From Leptospira perolatii (GTDB lineage: Bacteria > Spirochaetota > Leptospiria > Leptospirales > Leptospiraceae): DNA of 64,000 bases. A program made the translations under genes and the position numbers. Each line of letters begins with the position of its first letter. The first letter of the stretch is position 1. The notes below the pieces were generated by a model. The model made no database searches, was not told where the DNA came from, and saw nothing but the letters and a program-made list of their open reading frames with translations. The stretch lies in assembly GCF_002811875.1 (NCBI RefSeq), contig NZ_NPDZ01000004.1, positions 248,001 through 312,000 of the forward strand, in the 5' to 3' direction. This document shows, in pieces, positions 56,717-64,000 of this stretch.

Positions 56717-57277
56717 ATGCTGATGATGGACAACGAAATCGTTAACCTTTATAAAAGTTACCAGCAAGCGAACGACTACACTCTTCTTGTATCGTTCAAA
56801 GGCAGACTATCTCAGGAAGTTCTCACGGAGTTGGGATCTATGATTCGTACTTCTTTGAGTTCCGAATTAAAAATTAAGAAGATATTTGCTGTCTTTATAG
56901 AACTCGCACAAAACATGCTTCATTATTCTGCAGAAAGAAAAGTAAATGAAGAAATGAAAGATGCAGGAGTTGGTATATTAGTCGTTCTGGAAAATTCAGT
57001 TGGCTATCATGTATCCTCCGGAAACCTTGTCCAAGACGAAAAAGTAGAATTTCTTACGGAAAGAATCCAAAAGATTAATTCTATGAATAAGGACGAGCTA
57101 AAGGCCTTCTACCAACAGCAACTCAGAGCGGAAAGACCTGATGATAGCAAAGGGGCTGGCGTAGGTTTGATCGACATCGGACGCAAATCTGACGGACCTT
57201 TAAAATTTCACTTTGATAAAGTGGATAGCACTCAATCTTTCTTTACAGTCTCCGCATACTTTACGAAGGAAAACTGA
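56717..57277 (+). CDS. siaB: SiaB-like kinase
   Basis: 186 residues (three ATGs compete; the first has AAAAAGGAAA). It resembles SiaB of Pseudomonas: GHKL-like N box IELAQNMLHYSAE with the Glu and Asn, and a G box GAGVGLIDIG. SiaB phosphorylates SiaC on Thr, and the SpoIIE phosphatase removes the phosphate. It follows the giant gene by 24 nt and precedes siaC by 2 nt. Confidence 0.9.
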   Translation: MLMMDNEIVNLYKSYQQANDYTLLVSFKGRLSQEVLTELGSMIRTSLSSELKIKKIFAVFIELAQNMLHYSAERKVNEEMKDAGVGILVVLENSVGYHVSSGNLVQDEKVEFLTERIQKINSMNKDELKAFYQQQLRAERPDDSKGAGVGLIDIGRKSDGPLKFHFDKVDSTQSFFTVSAYFTKEN

Positions 57278-57279
57278 GA

Positions 57280-57654
57280 ATGGAATCCTTACATATCCAG
57301 CAAACGAAAACATCCCCTGAAATAATTTTAGATTCCAAGAGAGGACTCGCGGAAGTGATCGGAGAATCCTATCCCGAAAATGCTATGGCTTTTTACAAAC
57401 CGGTATTCGAATGGCTGACTTCTATGGAATCATCGAGCCATCAAATTCAGTTTAAATTTCAAATGGACTACTTTAATACAAGTTCTTCTAAAGTAATTAT
57501 GGATATTCTCGATCGACTTCAAAAGTACCACGATAAGGGTGGAAAAGTAGAGGTAGAATGGCTGTTCAAGGAAGACGACGAAGACATGCAGGAAACCGGA
57601 GAAGAATTTTCCTCAGACCTGAGCCTTCCTTTCCGGATGAAATCCTACAAGTAA
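57280..57654 (+). CDS. siaC: SiaC-like (DUF1987) switch protein
   Basis: 124 residues: TSPEIILDSKRGLAEVIGES and FQMDYFNTSSSKVIMDIL, where Thr67 matches the phosphorylated Thr of Pseudomonas SiaC. SiaC in its unphosphorylated form activates the diguanylate cyclase SiaD. No cyclase lies here, so the target must be elsewhere or differ. Confidence 0.92.
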   Translation: MESLHIQQTKTSPEIILDSKRGLAEVIGESYPENAMAFYKPVFEWLTSMESSSHQIQFKFQMDYFNTSSSKVIMDILDRLQKYHDKGGKVEVEWLFKEDDEDMQETGEEFSSDLSLPFRMKSYK

Positions 57655-57690
57655 AAATAGCCCAATCGCAAAAGTGATTTACAGATGAAG

Positions 57691-58149
57691 TTAAGATAGA
57701 GCCTTAATTACGTCCTCTGGGGCTTGCACCAACTCGATTAATACTCCTTCTCCGCAAAGTGGAAACTCCTCATTTCCTTTTGGGTGAATAAAGCATACTT
57801 CGTATCCGGCAGCTCCTTTTCGTATTCCACCAGGTGTAAAACGAACTCCCTTTTCGCCGAGCCATTGGACTGCTTTGTGAATATCATCCACCCAAAGCCC
57901 GATATGATTCAACTTTGGATCGTTTACCTTAGGGCTCTTGCTCGGATCGACAGGCTCCATGATATCCACTTCTACGGCAAAAGGTCCCTTGCCCATCCTC
58001 AGAATATCTTCGTCCACGTTTTCTTTTTCGCTGCGAAACGTTCCGGTCTTTTCCAATCCGAGTATGTCTACCCAGAAATTCCTGAGCTTGTCTTTGCTAT
58101 CGCCGCCTACCGCAACTTGCTGGATTCCAAGGATCTTAAAAGGTCTCAT
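57691..58149 (-). CDS. VOC-family (glyoxalase-fold) protein
   Basis: 152 residues from the ATG at 58149. [31 protein letters not shown] is a first beta-alpha-beta unit, followed by [30 protein letters not shown] and FIHPKGN. It resembles methylmalonyl-CoA epimerase or lactoylglutathione lyase types. Ligands consistent with a metal include His, Glu and the last His; no specific reaction can be assigned. A longer frame upstream is not supported. Confidence 0.85.
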   Translation of the reverse strand: MRPFKILGIQQVAVGGDSKDKLRNFWVDILGLEKTGTFRSEKENVDEDILRMGKGPFAVEVDIMEPVDPSKSPKVNDPKLNHIGLWVDDIHKAVQWLGEKGVRFTPGGIRKGAAGYEVCFIHPKGNEEFPLCGEGVLIELVQAPEDVIKALS

Positions 58150-58264
58150 TTCAATATTTATTCCTAATATTTTCCACCAATTTCGGATATTGATCCGCCT
58201 TGGCAAGCTTTCGCTTTCAAGTTATTGGCGCGATCAAAACCAAACGAAGGAAGGATCAAATCGA

Positions 58265-59347
58265 TCAATCCGAAAGCTTGAAAGTTCCTACAATCGGAAA
58301 ATGGTCCGATGTGTGACCAGCAACTCCGTCTTGAAGCACCTTGTAGGAAGATTTAGAGATTTGATTGGAATAGAAAAGGTAGTCGATCGTACGATCCGCT
58401 TTTCCGATCGCAGGATCATTCGCGAAGTACGTATAATATTTGCTCTGCTCTTTTCCATTTAACTCTTCGACGCTCGCCCCAGGTTTCCATTTATTAAAGA
58501 GAGGCTTCATTTCTTCCTGATCGCTATAGAAAAAAGCGCCATGAGGATGCATCGAATTCCTCGGAAATTTTGGAGGGAGCAGATTGAAGTCTCCGGCCAA
58601 AATCCACTCCTCTTTTCTTTCATCCAAGGTCGTTAGAATTTTTGAAATCGTGTCCACCTGCTTTTGCATAGTGTCCGTTCCCATAGAAAACGCATCCAAA
58701 TGCGTATTCAAAATAGTAAACTTGGTTCCATTTGCAGTAGAAATCTCCGCTTCTAAAATGGCTCTCTTTAGTTGGAATTGCCTGCTCAACATGTCTGCGG
58801 GAGGAATCGGAAGCTGTGTTCTGACCGCGGTGGTTATTTTATATTTACTTAATGTAACTAGTTTCATGCCAGCAGAACCCATCACCTTAGGATGCGGTAC
58901 AAATCCTGCCTTCCAATAAAAAGCTTCCGTCCTACAAGGATAGGCGTCATGTAACAAGGGAAGCAATCTCTCTGTCTGGTCTTCTCCGAACGTTCTTTTG
59001 GAACCGTCGTCCACTTCTTGCAAAAGTATGATATCCGGATTTTCTTTGGTAAGAACCAAAGCAACTTTTCTTAGAGTATCCTGGACGTCCTCTTTAGAAG
59101 GAGCGGTGTCCGGTCCGGACTCATCCGGTACATCATACCAAAATACCCGATTTTTTCCCGCAAAGTACTGCACGTTCCAGGATAGTACCTTCAGCTCTTT
59201 TGCTTTATCTAAACTCGGGGCACCCTGGGTACAAACGATCTTCATTTCCTCTCTTTCGGAGGGATGAAATGTGATCAGGTATATCGTAACGAACAGAACT
59301 GCGAAAAATACAAGTAGGGAAACAAGGATAGCTTTCAGAATTTTCAA
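58265..59347 (-). CDS. Membrane-anchored endonuclease/exonuclease/phosphatase family protein
   Basis: 360 residues from a TTG at 59347. That start is fixed by GAGGAG 7 nt before it; an earlier TTG has none. After the hydrophobic anchor (KILKAILVSLLVFFAVLF) the EEP fold is seen: LSWNVQYFAG, ILLQEVDD, NTHLDAFSMGTD, LAGDFNLLPP, TIDYLFYS and HTSDHFPIVGTF, which give the metal and catalytic residues. Relatives include sphingomyelinases and DNases; the extracytoplasmic place fits a lipid or nucleic-acid substrate. It could be a leptospiral sphingomyelinase-like protein, but only distantly. Confidence 0.88.
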   Translation of the reverse strand: MKILKAILVSLLVFFAVLFVTIYLITFHPSEREEMKIVCTQGAPSLDKAKELKVLSWNVQYFAGKNRVFWYDVPDESGPDTAPSKEDVQDTLRKVALVLTKENPDIILLQEVDDGSKRTFGEDQTERLLPLLHDAYPCRTEAFYWKAGFVPHPKVMGSAGMKLVTLSKYKITTAVRTQLPIPPADMLSRQFQLKRAILEAEISTANGTKFTILNTHLDAFSMGTDTMQKQVDTISKILTTLDERKEEWILAGDFNLLPPKFPRNSMHPHGAFFYSDQEEMKPLFNKWKPGASVEELNGKEQSKYYTYFANDPAIGKADRTIDYLFYSNQISKSSYKVLQDGVAGHTSDHFPIVGTFKLSD

Positions 59348-59516
59348 AGAATTTCTCCTCGGAGTTGACCTGGTTTTGGGCAACCGATCACTTGCGAAGC
59401 AACCTTAGTACAACTTTCTATGCATCCGTCCACAATTTTCGCATATAAGAATGAATTAGATTCTTTGCTAAATGGTTTCCATTTTCAGCAGGCTTCAACA
59501 ACATGGAAGCTGACTC

Positions 59517-60536
59517 ATGTTCTCTAAAAGTATCAAACTTGCCTTTGCCCTTTCGATCTTGCTTTTTACCTCTCAAATCTTTTCGGAAGAAGTAGAGCTA
59601 AGGGTTATCCTCAAGAACGGAACGACTGGTAAGGAAGGCTCTGCAGAACAGATCAAGCTTTTTGCTTTAGAAAGAGCTATGATGCCTTTGCCGATCGGGG
59701 ACTTAAAGTCCGTGCAAGGAAGTTTTAGGCTACCGAAGGTGGATGCCCCAGACGGGCTGCCACTTTTATTACAGATCACATACCAAGGCGTAAATTATAA
59801 TAAGATTATTCCTCCTGTGCCGACAATGAGAACCCAGCCGCAAGAGGTAATTGTCTACGAAAAGACAAAAGACAGGTCGGTTGTGAAGTCCAAATCATTG
59901 CTCCAAATCACGAGATCCCAGGACACTTTGATCGTTTTTAAAGTATTCATTTTATCTAATAATGCCATCCCACCTAGAAGTTTTCAGAGCGAATCTGAAC
60001 CGATAGAAATTTATGTTCCTTCTGAAGCAAAAGATATCAGCGCTCAGTTAACCCAGGGAGCGGGGATGGGAATTCCACTGCAGTTACGACAAGGCAAAAG
60101 CGGATGGATCATGGATCGTCCGATTCTTCCGGGATCGTCTCAGCTGTACATTTCGTATACCATTCCTGCTTTCGATCTAGCTCCAATTTCATTTAAAGAC
60201 AAACTAATCTTTGAAAAAAACGAGGGAGATAGAATCATTTTTGCAAAACCAAAGGACATGCAAGTGTCTGTCGGAGGTGCCAAAAATGTACAGCAATTAG
60301 AACAGGATATTCCGGAAGATGTAAAGGCATACTCCGTTTCTTATCCAGCACCTCAGTACGAAGTCGCGATCTCTGTCAAAGGAGGGGAGCCAATTCCGAT
60401 GATGAGCGGTGGTCAAGAAAGGAGCGTTGTAAACGGAAAAATTTTCACATCATCCGAGGAAACCTTGCTCGGAGTTGTCGCAGTCCTCGGCCTTTTGTTC
60501 ACTCTTTCTTTTGTGCTAGTTTACCGTAAAATTTAA
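59517..60536 (+). CDS. Exported protein with C-terminal membrane anchor, unknown function
   Basis: 339 residues. Signal peptide MFSKSIKLAFALSILLFTSQIFS, then beta-rich domains (EVELRVILKNGTTG, LPLLLQITYQGVNYN, SLLQITRSQDTLIVFKVFILSN, SQLYISYTIPAFDL), and a membrane helix (about 316-336) followed by YRKI. The layout suits an inner membrane protein facing the periplasm. Similar proteins occur beside c-type cytochrome or aerotolerance genes, but I cannot name this one. Confidence 0.8.
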   Translation: MFSKSIKLAFALSILLFTSQIFSEEVELRVILKNGTTGKEGSAEQIKLFALERAMMPLPIGDLKSVQGSFRLPKVDAPDGLPLLLQITYQGVNYNKIIPPVPTMRTQPQEVIVYEKTKDRSVVKSKSLLQITRSQDTLIVFKVFILSNNAIPPRSFQSESEPIEIYVPSEAKDISAQLTQGAGMGIPLQLRQGKSGWIMDRPILPGSSQLYISYTIPAFDLAPISFKDKLIFEKNEGDRIIFAKPKDMQVSVGGAKNVQQLEQDIPEDVKAYSVSYPAPQYEVAISVKGGEPIPMMSGGQERSVVNGKIFTSSEETLLGVVAVLGLLFTLSFVLVYRKI

Positions 60537-60561
60537 GTGGGTCCCAACTTCGAAGAAAAAA

Positions 60562-61136
60562 CTATTTTGAAATAATCGCGTGGATCCTGCCGCTTAGACC
60601 GGTGTTAGTTAGCTGCCAGTCGGCTGCAGTACTAGGCGAGTGCGCACTCCCGATCATCCCTGACACATCCTTTCCAACTGCGACAAACAAGTCTAAGGTG
60701 GCATTATAAGCTGCATCTGCCCAGTCCGTCCTTGTGCAACCATTCATTGTTGCAGATGTTGACCAGCTTGCTCCGTCATCGGTTGTTCTTACCCAATCCC
60801 ACAGTTATTAGAGCGCGTACTGTAGCTTGCGGTAAGAGTTCCTACAGCAACATACACTCCATTTCCAAAAGCAAGATCATAAATAGAACCACCGCTGCAA
60901 CCTGGAAATGGGGTTTGGGCACCTTGTAAAATAGTCCAATTCACTCCGTCATCCGAAGAAAGATAAGAGCAATTGTCGCCGACCGCCATCAACTGAGGTC
61001 CGACAGAAAAGTTTGCTAGCGCAAAATCAAAAAGTAACCCGATCGGGCTTTTGGAGGCATCTATATCCAGCGCCTTGGCTTTATTGCAATTTATCATAGC
61101 AAGGACTACGAATATCCAAACGAAACGGCGGTTCAT
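60562..61136 (-). pseudogene. Asp-box-repeat lipoprotein with frameshift
   Basis: A reading frame from the ATG at 61136 begins MNRRFVWIFVVLAMINC, a lipoprotein signal. It then carries YLSSDDGVNWTILQG and ends early at NNCGIG. Shifting frame within 60798-60809 continues DWVRTTDDGASWSTSATMNGC ... WQLTNTGLSG to the stop at 60562. Repeats of the DDG..W form belong to BNR/Asp-box beta-propellers. A single indel explains the break. It may be a true pseudogene or a sequence error. A full copy would be about 190 residues. Confidence 0.7.
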
Positions 61137-61461
61137 TCCACTAACCTCTAAATAAATAACAAAAGGAAATTTACTCTCCTTCGGTATTTTCTAATAAATA
61201 GAAATTTTTTTCCATTAAAAGACAGTGAAATTGCTAGATAAACAAATTTCATTCCCTACTCTGAATTAAGGAACGACGGAAATTTTACTGTATCACCCGC
61301 TACAATACACCAGGAATGATCATTCAGGGAGAAGGCGAATCCAACTTTAAAAGAAGTGAGCTTTGTTCGCTACGGAAAAGCGTTAGGTCAAATCTACTTT
61401 TGGCTCTGGTACCAAGGTAATCTGGGAGCTGGTTAGTCGTGCTCGATTGCAGATTTTTGAG

Positions 61462-61582
61462 GGCCCCACCCTCTTTAGGGTGGGGGCCGGTGTGGCGGAA
61501 GTACCGAACCGCTTTTTCACAAAAATTCGATTTTTACAAACGGTATTTTCTCTTGGTTGCCCGTAGGAACTCCTACAGCGAC
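61462..61582. repeat. Composite intergenic repeat, copy 2
   Basis: This lies in the 467 nt gene-free stretch 61137-61603. GGCCCCACCCT (61462-61472), loop CTTT, and AGGGTGGGGGCC form a strong hairpin. CGGTGTGGCGG, an AT-rich spacer and GTAGGA-AC-TCCTAC (61563-61576) follow. The order matches copy 1 at 42802. The stretch 61137-61440 is AT-rich with no clear feature. Confidence 0.65.
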
Positions 61583-61603
61583 TTCAAGCTTTCCCGCAGG
61601 GTC

Positions 61604-62536
61604 TTATTTCTTTTTGGAAGGTGCTTTTTTCTTAGGAGCGGGCTTCTTTTTCTTCGCCGCTTTCTTTGGTCCGGACTTTTCCGAAACGAGAGAATCTATA
61701 AAGTCCTTGATATCTTTCAGCACGAGTTCCTTATCCGGAGATAGTTCATTCATTAGTTCATGAAAGCACCCCGGATACGTTTTCATTCTTTTGTTTTTAT
61801 ATATTAGATGATTATAAAACTCTAAACTCCCCGAAGGATCTGAAATTCCATCCTTTTGCCCGTGCAAAATCAATATCGGCGTGCGCAATATCCCTGCTTT
61901 CTTGTTTGCGATCTTTCCTTGCTGAAACAACTCGTACCCCATAGAAAGGGATATTTTACCATGCACAAGTGGGTCCTCAGCATACGCTTTTACTACTTCT
62001 TGGTCTCGACTTAGCAAACTTAGATTCAAATTTGCATCCAGAGTGGTCGCCGGAGAAAGCTTGCGTAAAAAACCGGCGAGCGAAATTTGAAATTTCTGAA
62101 ACGGATTGGTCGGGATTTTCAACGCAGCAGCAGTTGTAACCAACGCATACAGGTAATCTTGATTAATTCCTTCAAGAGCATACCGAATTGATACGACTCC
62201 TCCCATAGAATGCCCGACCAAAAATATCTTTTCCTTATGCTCTCGTTTTCTTACTTCTCGGATAAAATGAGCAAGATCGTCTACATATAGATCGAAAGAG
62301 TCCGCATGGCCCCTTTTCCCTTCCGATTTGCCGTGTCCGCGCAGATCCATAGCATAGAAATTCACGTCACTGTCCTTGAAATAATCGAGAATGTTAGAGT
62401 AGCGTCCGCTATGTTCACCGAACCCGTGTTGGACGACGATGACTCGATGGGCTCCGGGCTTTATCCATGCTTGGCAATAAAGCTTTGTATTATCACGAGA
62501 AGATCGAATAAAGAATTCTTTGTGTTGATAAGCCAT
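61604..62536 (-). CDS. Monoacylglycerol-lipase-like hydrolase with lysine-rich tail
   Basis: 310 residues. The oxyanion segment VVQHGFGEHSGRY, MDLRGHGKSEGKRGHAD, nucleophile Ser110 in LVGHSMGGV, then Asp in HGQKDGISD and His in YPGCFHELMNE make the triad. It acts on monoacylglycerol or lysophospholipids. The last about 22 residues are nearly all Lys, Ala and Pro (KKAAKKKKPAPKKKAP), as in histone H1-like tails, and are not part of the fold. This could bind membranes or nucleic acid. It has no signal peptide. Confidence 0.92.
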   Translation of the reverse strand: MAYQHKEFFIRSSRDNTKLYCQAWIKPGAHRVIVVQHGFGEHSGRYSNILDYFKDSDVNFYAMDLRGHGKSEGKRGHADSFDLYVDDLAHFIREVRKREHKEKIFLVGHSMGGVVSIRYALEGINQDYLYALVTTAAALKIPTNPFQKFQISLAGFLRKLSPATTLDANLNLSLLSRDQEVVKAYAEDPLVHGKISLSMGYELFQQGKIANKKAGILRTPILILHGQKDGISDPSGSLEFYNHLIYKNKRMKTYPGCFHELMNELSPDKELVLKDIKDFIDSLVSEKSGPKKAAKKKKPAPKKKAPSKKK

Positions 62537-62711
62537 CTATAAGGACTCCGAAATATGGCATGGGCTTTCATCCCAATTTCCGACTGACCCTATTCATCCA
62601 AGAACAAAGGGTCAAGTAATTATTAATTAGAGCCGTTCAACATTTTCCTTGCGGTTTCGTTCCAATCATCGAACTTGTCTCTTTCAATACATAGAGAATT
62701 GAGAGGATTTC

Positions 62712-64000
62712 GGATGTCCAAGGTAGAACCCAAAAAAGGTTATCTGTACTATTTCGGCTTAGGCGAACTATCGACACAGGGAGCAAACGCCATCTTGGCT
62801 TTCTGGATGATTCTTGGAATGGCATTCTTTCTATTCGCGGACCAAAACCTAATCGCTCCGAATCTGCGTAATATTGCTCATTCTTTCGGAATCATTGAGC
62901 AGTCTACGATCGACTGGAAGTTCGGAGGGGAGATTCCTATCTTCTTTTTCATCCTCGGTGGTTTCATTTCAGTTAACATGGGATATCTAACGCAAAGGTA
63001 TTCCAGAAAAGTTCTGATCGTCGGCACCGTATTTCTCGGAGAGATTCCGTGTATGCTCTCGGGCCTTGCTACGAACTACAATGAATTCCTAATACTCAGA
63101 ACATTGACCGGATTCGGACTTGGAGGTGCTTTCCCACTTCTATTTTCCATGTTAGGCGACTATTTTTCCGATAAGTCCAGATCTACTGCCGCTGGTTATC
63201 TATCTCTCGCGATGGGCTTAGGAATCGGAATCGGCCAACTCGTCGGAGGAAACTTAGGCGCCGCAGATCCGATCAATGGCTGGAGATTGAGTTTTATTTA
63301 TATGGCCGCTCCTTCCTTTGCGTTTATGGCGATCTACGCGATCTTTTGCAAAGAACCTGTAAGAGGCGCAAGTGAAAAAGAATGGGCCGGAATCGCTTCT
63401 GAAATCCCTGAGTCAGAAGTTCGGTTAGGTTGGAAAGATATAAAGCTACTCTTCTCGAACAAAACGAATATTGGAATTTTTCTGCAGGGAATTCCGGGAT
63501 GCGTTCCTTGGGGAGTATTCTTTGTCTATTTGAATGACTATTATGAATTCAATTATCATATGCCAAAAGACAACGCCGCTGCCCTGGTCACGTTTGCAGC
63601 AGTAGGAATCTTCATCGGAACTTTCTTTGGTGGGATTCTAGGGCAAAAATTATACGATAAGAACAAGTCTTATCTTCCTATTTTTTGCGCATCGATGATC
63701 TTACTGGGAGTATTTCCGACAATTTACCTTTTACACGCGGACTCGATCGCAAAATCGCCGTTATTCGTTTTAGTCAATATCGTTACTGGAATGATTATCT
63801 CCGTAACCGGACCGAACGTTCGCGCTTTGATTATAAACGTGAATCCTCCTAAAAATAGATCTACGATGTTCGCGCTTTATAACTTAACTGACGACTTGGG
63901 TCGCGGTTTAGGTCCTGCATTGGCCGCGGTGCTATTGACCTTTATCGACAATAGGACTATGGCATTCACTTGGTCGCTTCTGTTTTGGATTCCCTGTGGA
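62712..64000 (+). CDS. MFS transporter (Spinster-like), 3' end outside window
   Basis: 429 codons from the ATG at 62712 (AGAGGA upstream) to the window edge. Many membrane helices; family motifs FADQNLIAPNL in helix 1, GGFISVNMGYLTQRYSRKVLIVG (the A motif region), RTLTGFGLGGAFPLLFSMLGDYF and FLNGIPG-like helix 7 (FLQGIPGCVPWG). The spinster group exports sphingolipid- or lipid-like molecules in eukaryotes; bacterial members are less known. The substrate is unknown. Confidence 0.9.

Noticed and set aside
60831..60846. Half-matching GTAAGAGTTCCTAC string
   Set aside because: It lies in the Asp-box lipoprotein frame, coding VAVGTLT; not an independent repeat copy.

Overview
The window is chromosomal DNA that looks like Leptospira (Spirochaetota). 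The signs are moderate GC, many short lipoproteins with spirochaete-style lipoboxes (LSSC, VSSC, LLAC, LIDC, LADC), frequent TTG/GTG starts, tight 1-4 nt gene overlaps, and intergenic hairpin plus GTAGGA/TCCTAC repeats. This identification is inference from gene content. I see no phage, insertion sequence, CRISPR array, rRNA or tRNA.

Layout. 1-7.3 kb: a partial DUF255/thioredoxin-fold protein, a TolC-type outer membrane protein, a di-haem cytochrome c peroxidase with a Fur/PerR-like 7-1-7 palindrome upstream, and an FAD oxidoreductase-ECF41 sigma factor operon that carries its own ECF41-type promoter. 7.4-14 kb: lipid and acyl-CoA enzymes (acyl-CoA dehydrogenase, CaiB-type CoA transferase, alpha/beta hydrolase, AraC regulator, Mpo1-like and sterol-desaturase-like membrane proteins). 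14-19.2 kb: a tautomerase and YdcF-like protein, then a cytochrome c maturation run (ccmE-ccmF-ccmH-CcmI/zinc-ribbon-lipoprotein) whose CcmE and CcmH have non-canonical cysteine motifs. 19.2-26.3 kb: GT-C glycosyltransferase, hisE, thioredoxin-TPR protein, ugd and a Wzm/Wzt polysaccharide exporter. 26.3-33 kb: radC (odd start), a putative outer membrane barrel, pssA, tsaD, a C-terminal processing protease, a lipoprotein and lexA. 33-36.5 kb: MddA-like methyltransferase plus an RND adaptor and outer membrane factor without a pump. 36.5-42.3 kb: a membrane TPR protein with a degenerate Mrr-like domain, facing an operon of half-size FtsX-like permease, LolD-like ATPase, ROK kinase, HIT protein and a UPF0104 membrane protein.

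42.3-51.2 kb is rich in acyl-chain enzymes: FabF-like and FabH-like ketosynthases, an SDR, two related hot-dog thioesterases (one fused to a 23S-rRNA-IVS-type four-helix bundle) and a fused two-subunit CoA transferase. Together they suggest synthesis or remodelling of an unusual acyl product. 51.3-57.7 kb holds the most striking system: a 1790-residue Ser/Thr kinase-AAA ATPase-GAF-SpoIIE phosphatase protein followed by SiaB-like and SiaC-like proteins, i.e. a partner-switch module in which the usual SiaA phosphatase is replaced by a giant multidomain sensor.

57.7-64 kb: VOC protein, exo/endonuclease-phosphatase family protein, a secreted/membrane-anchored hypothetical, a frameshifted Asp-box-repeat lipoprotein, a monoacylglycerol-lipase-like hydrolase with a lysine-rich histone-like tail, and a truncated (window edge) MFS transporter.
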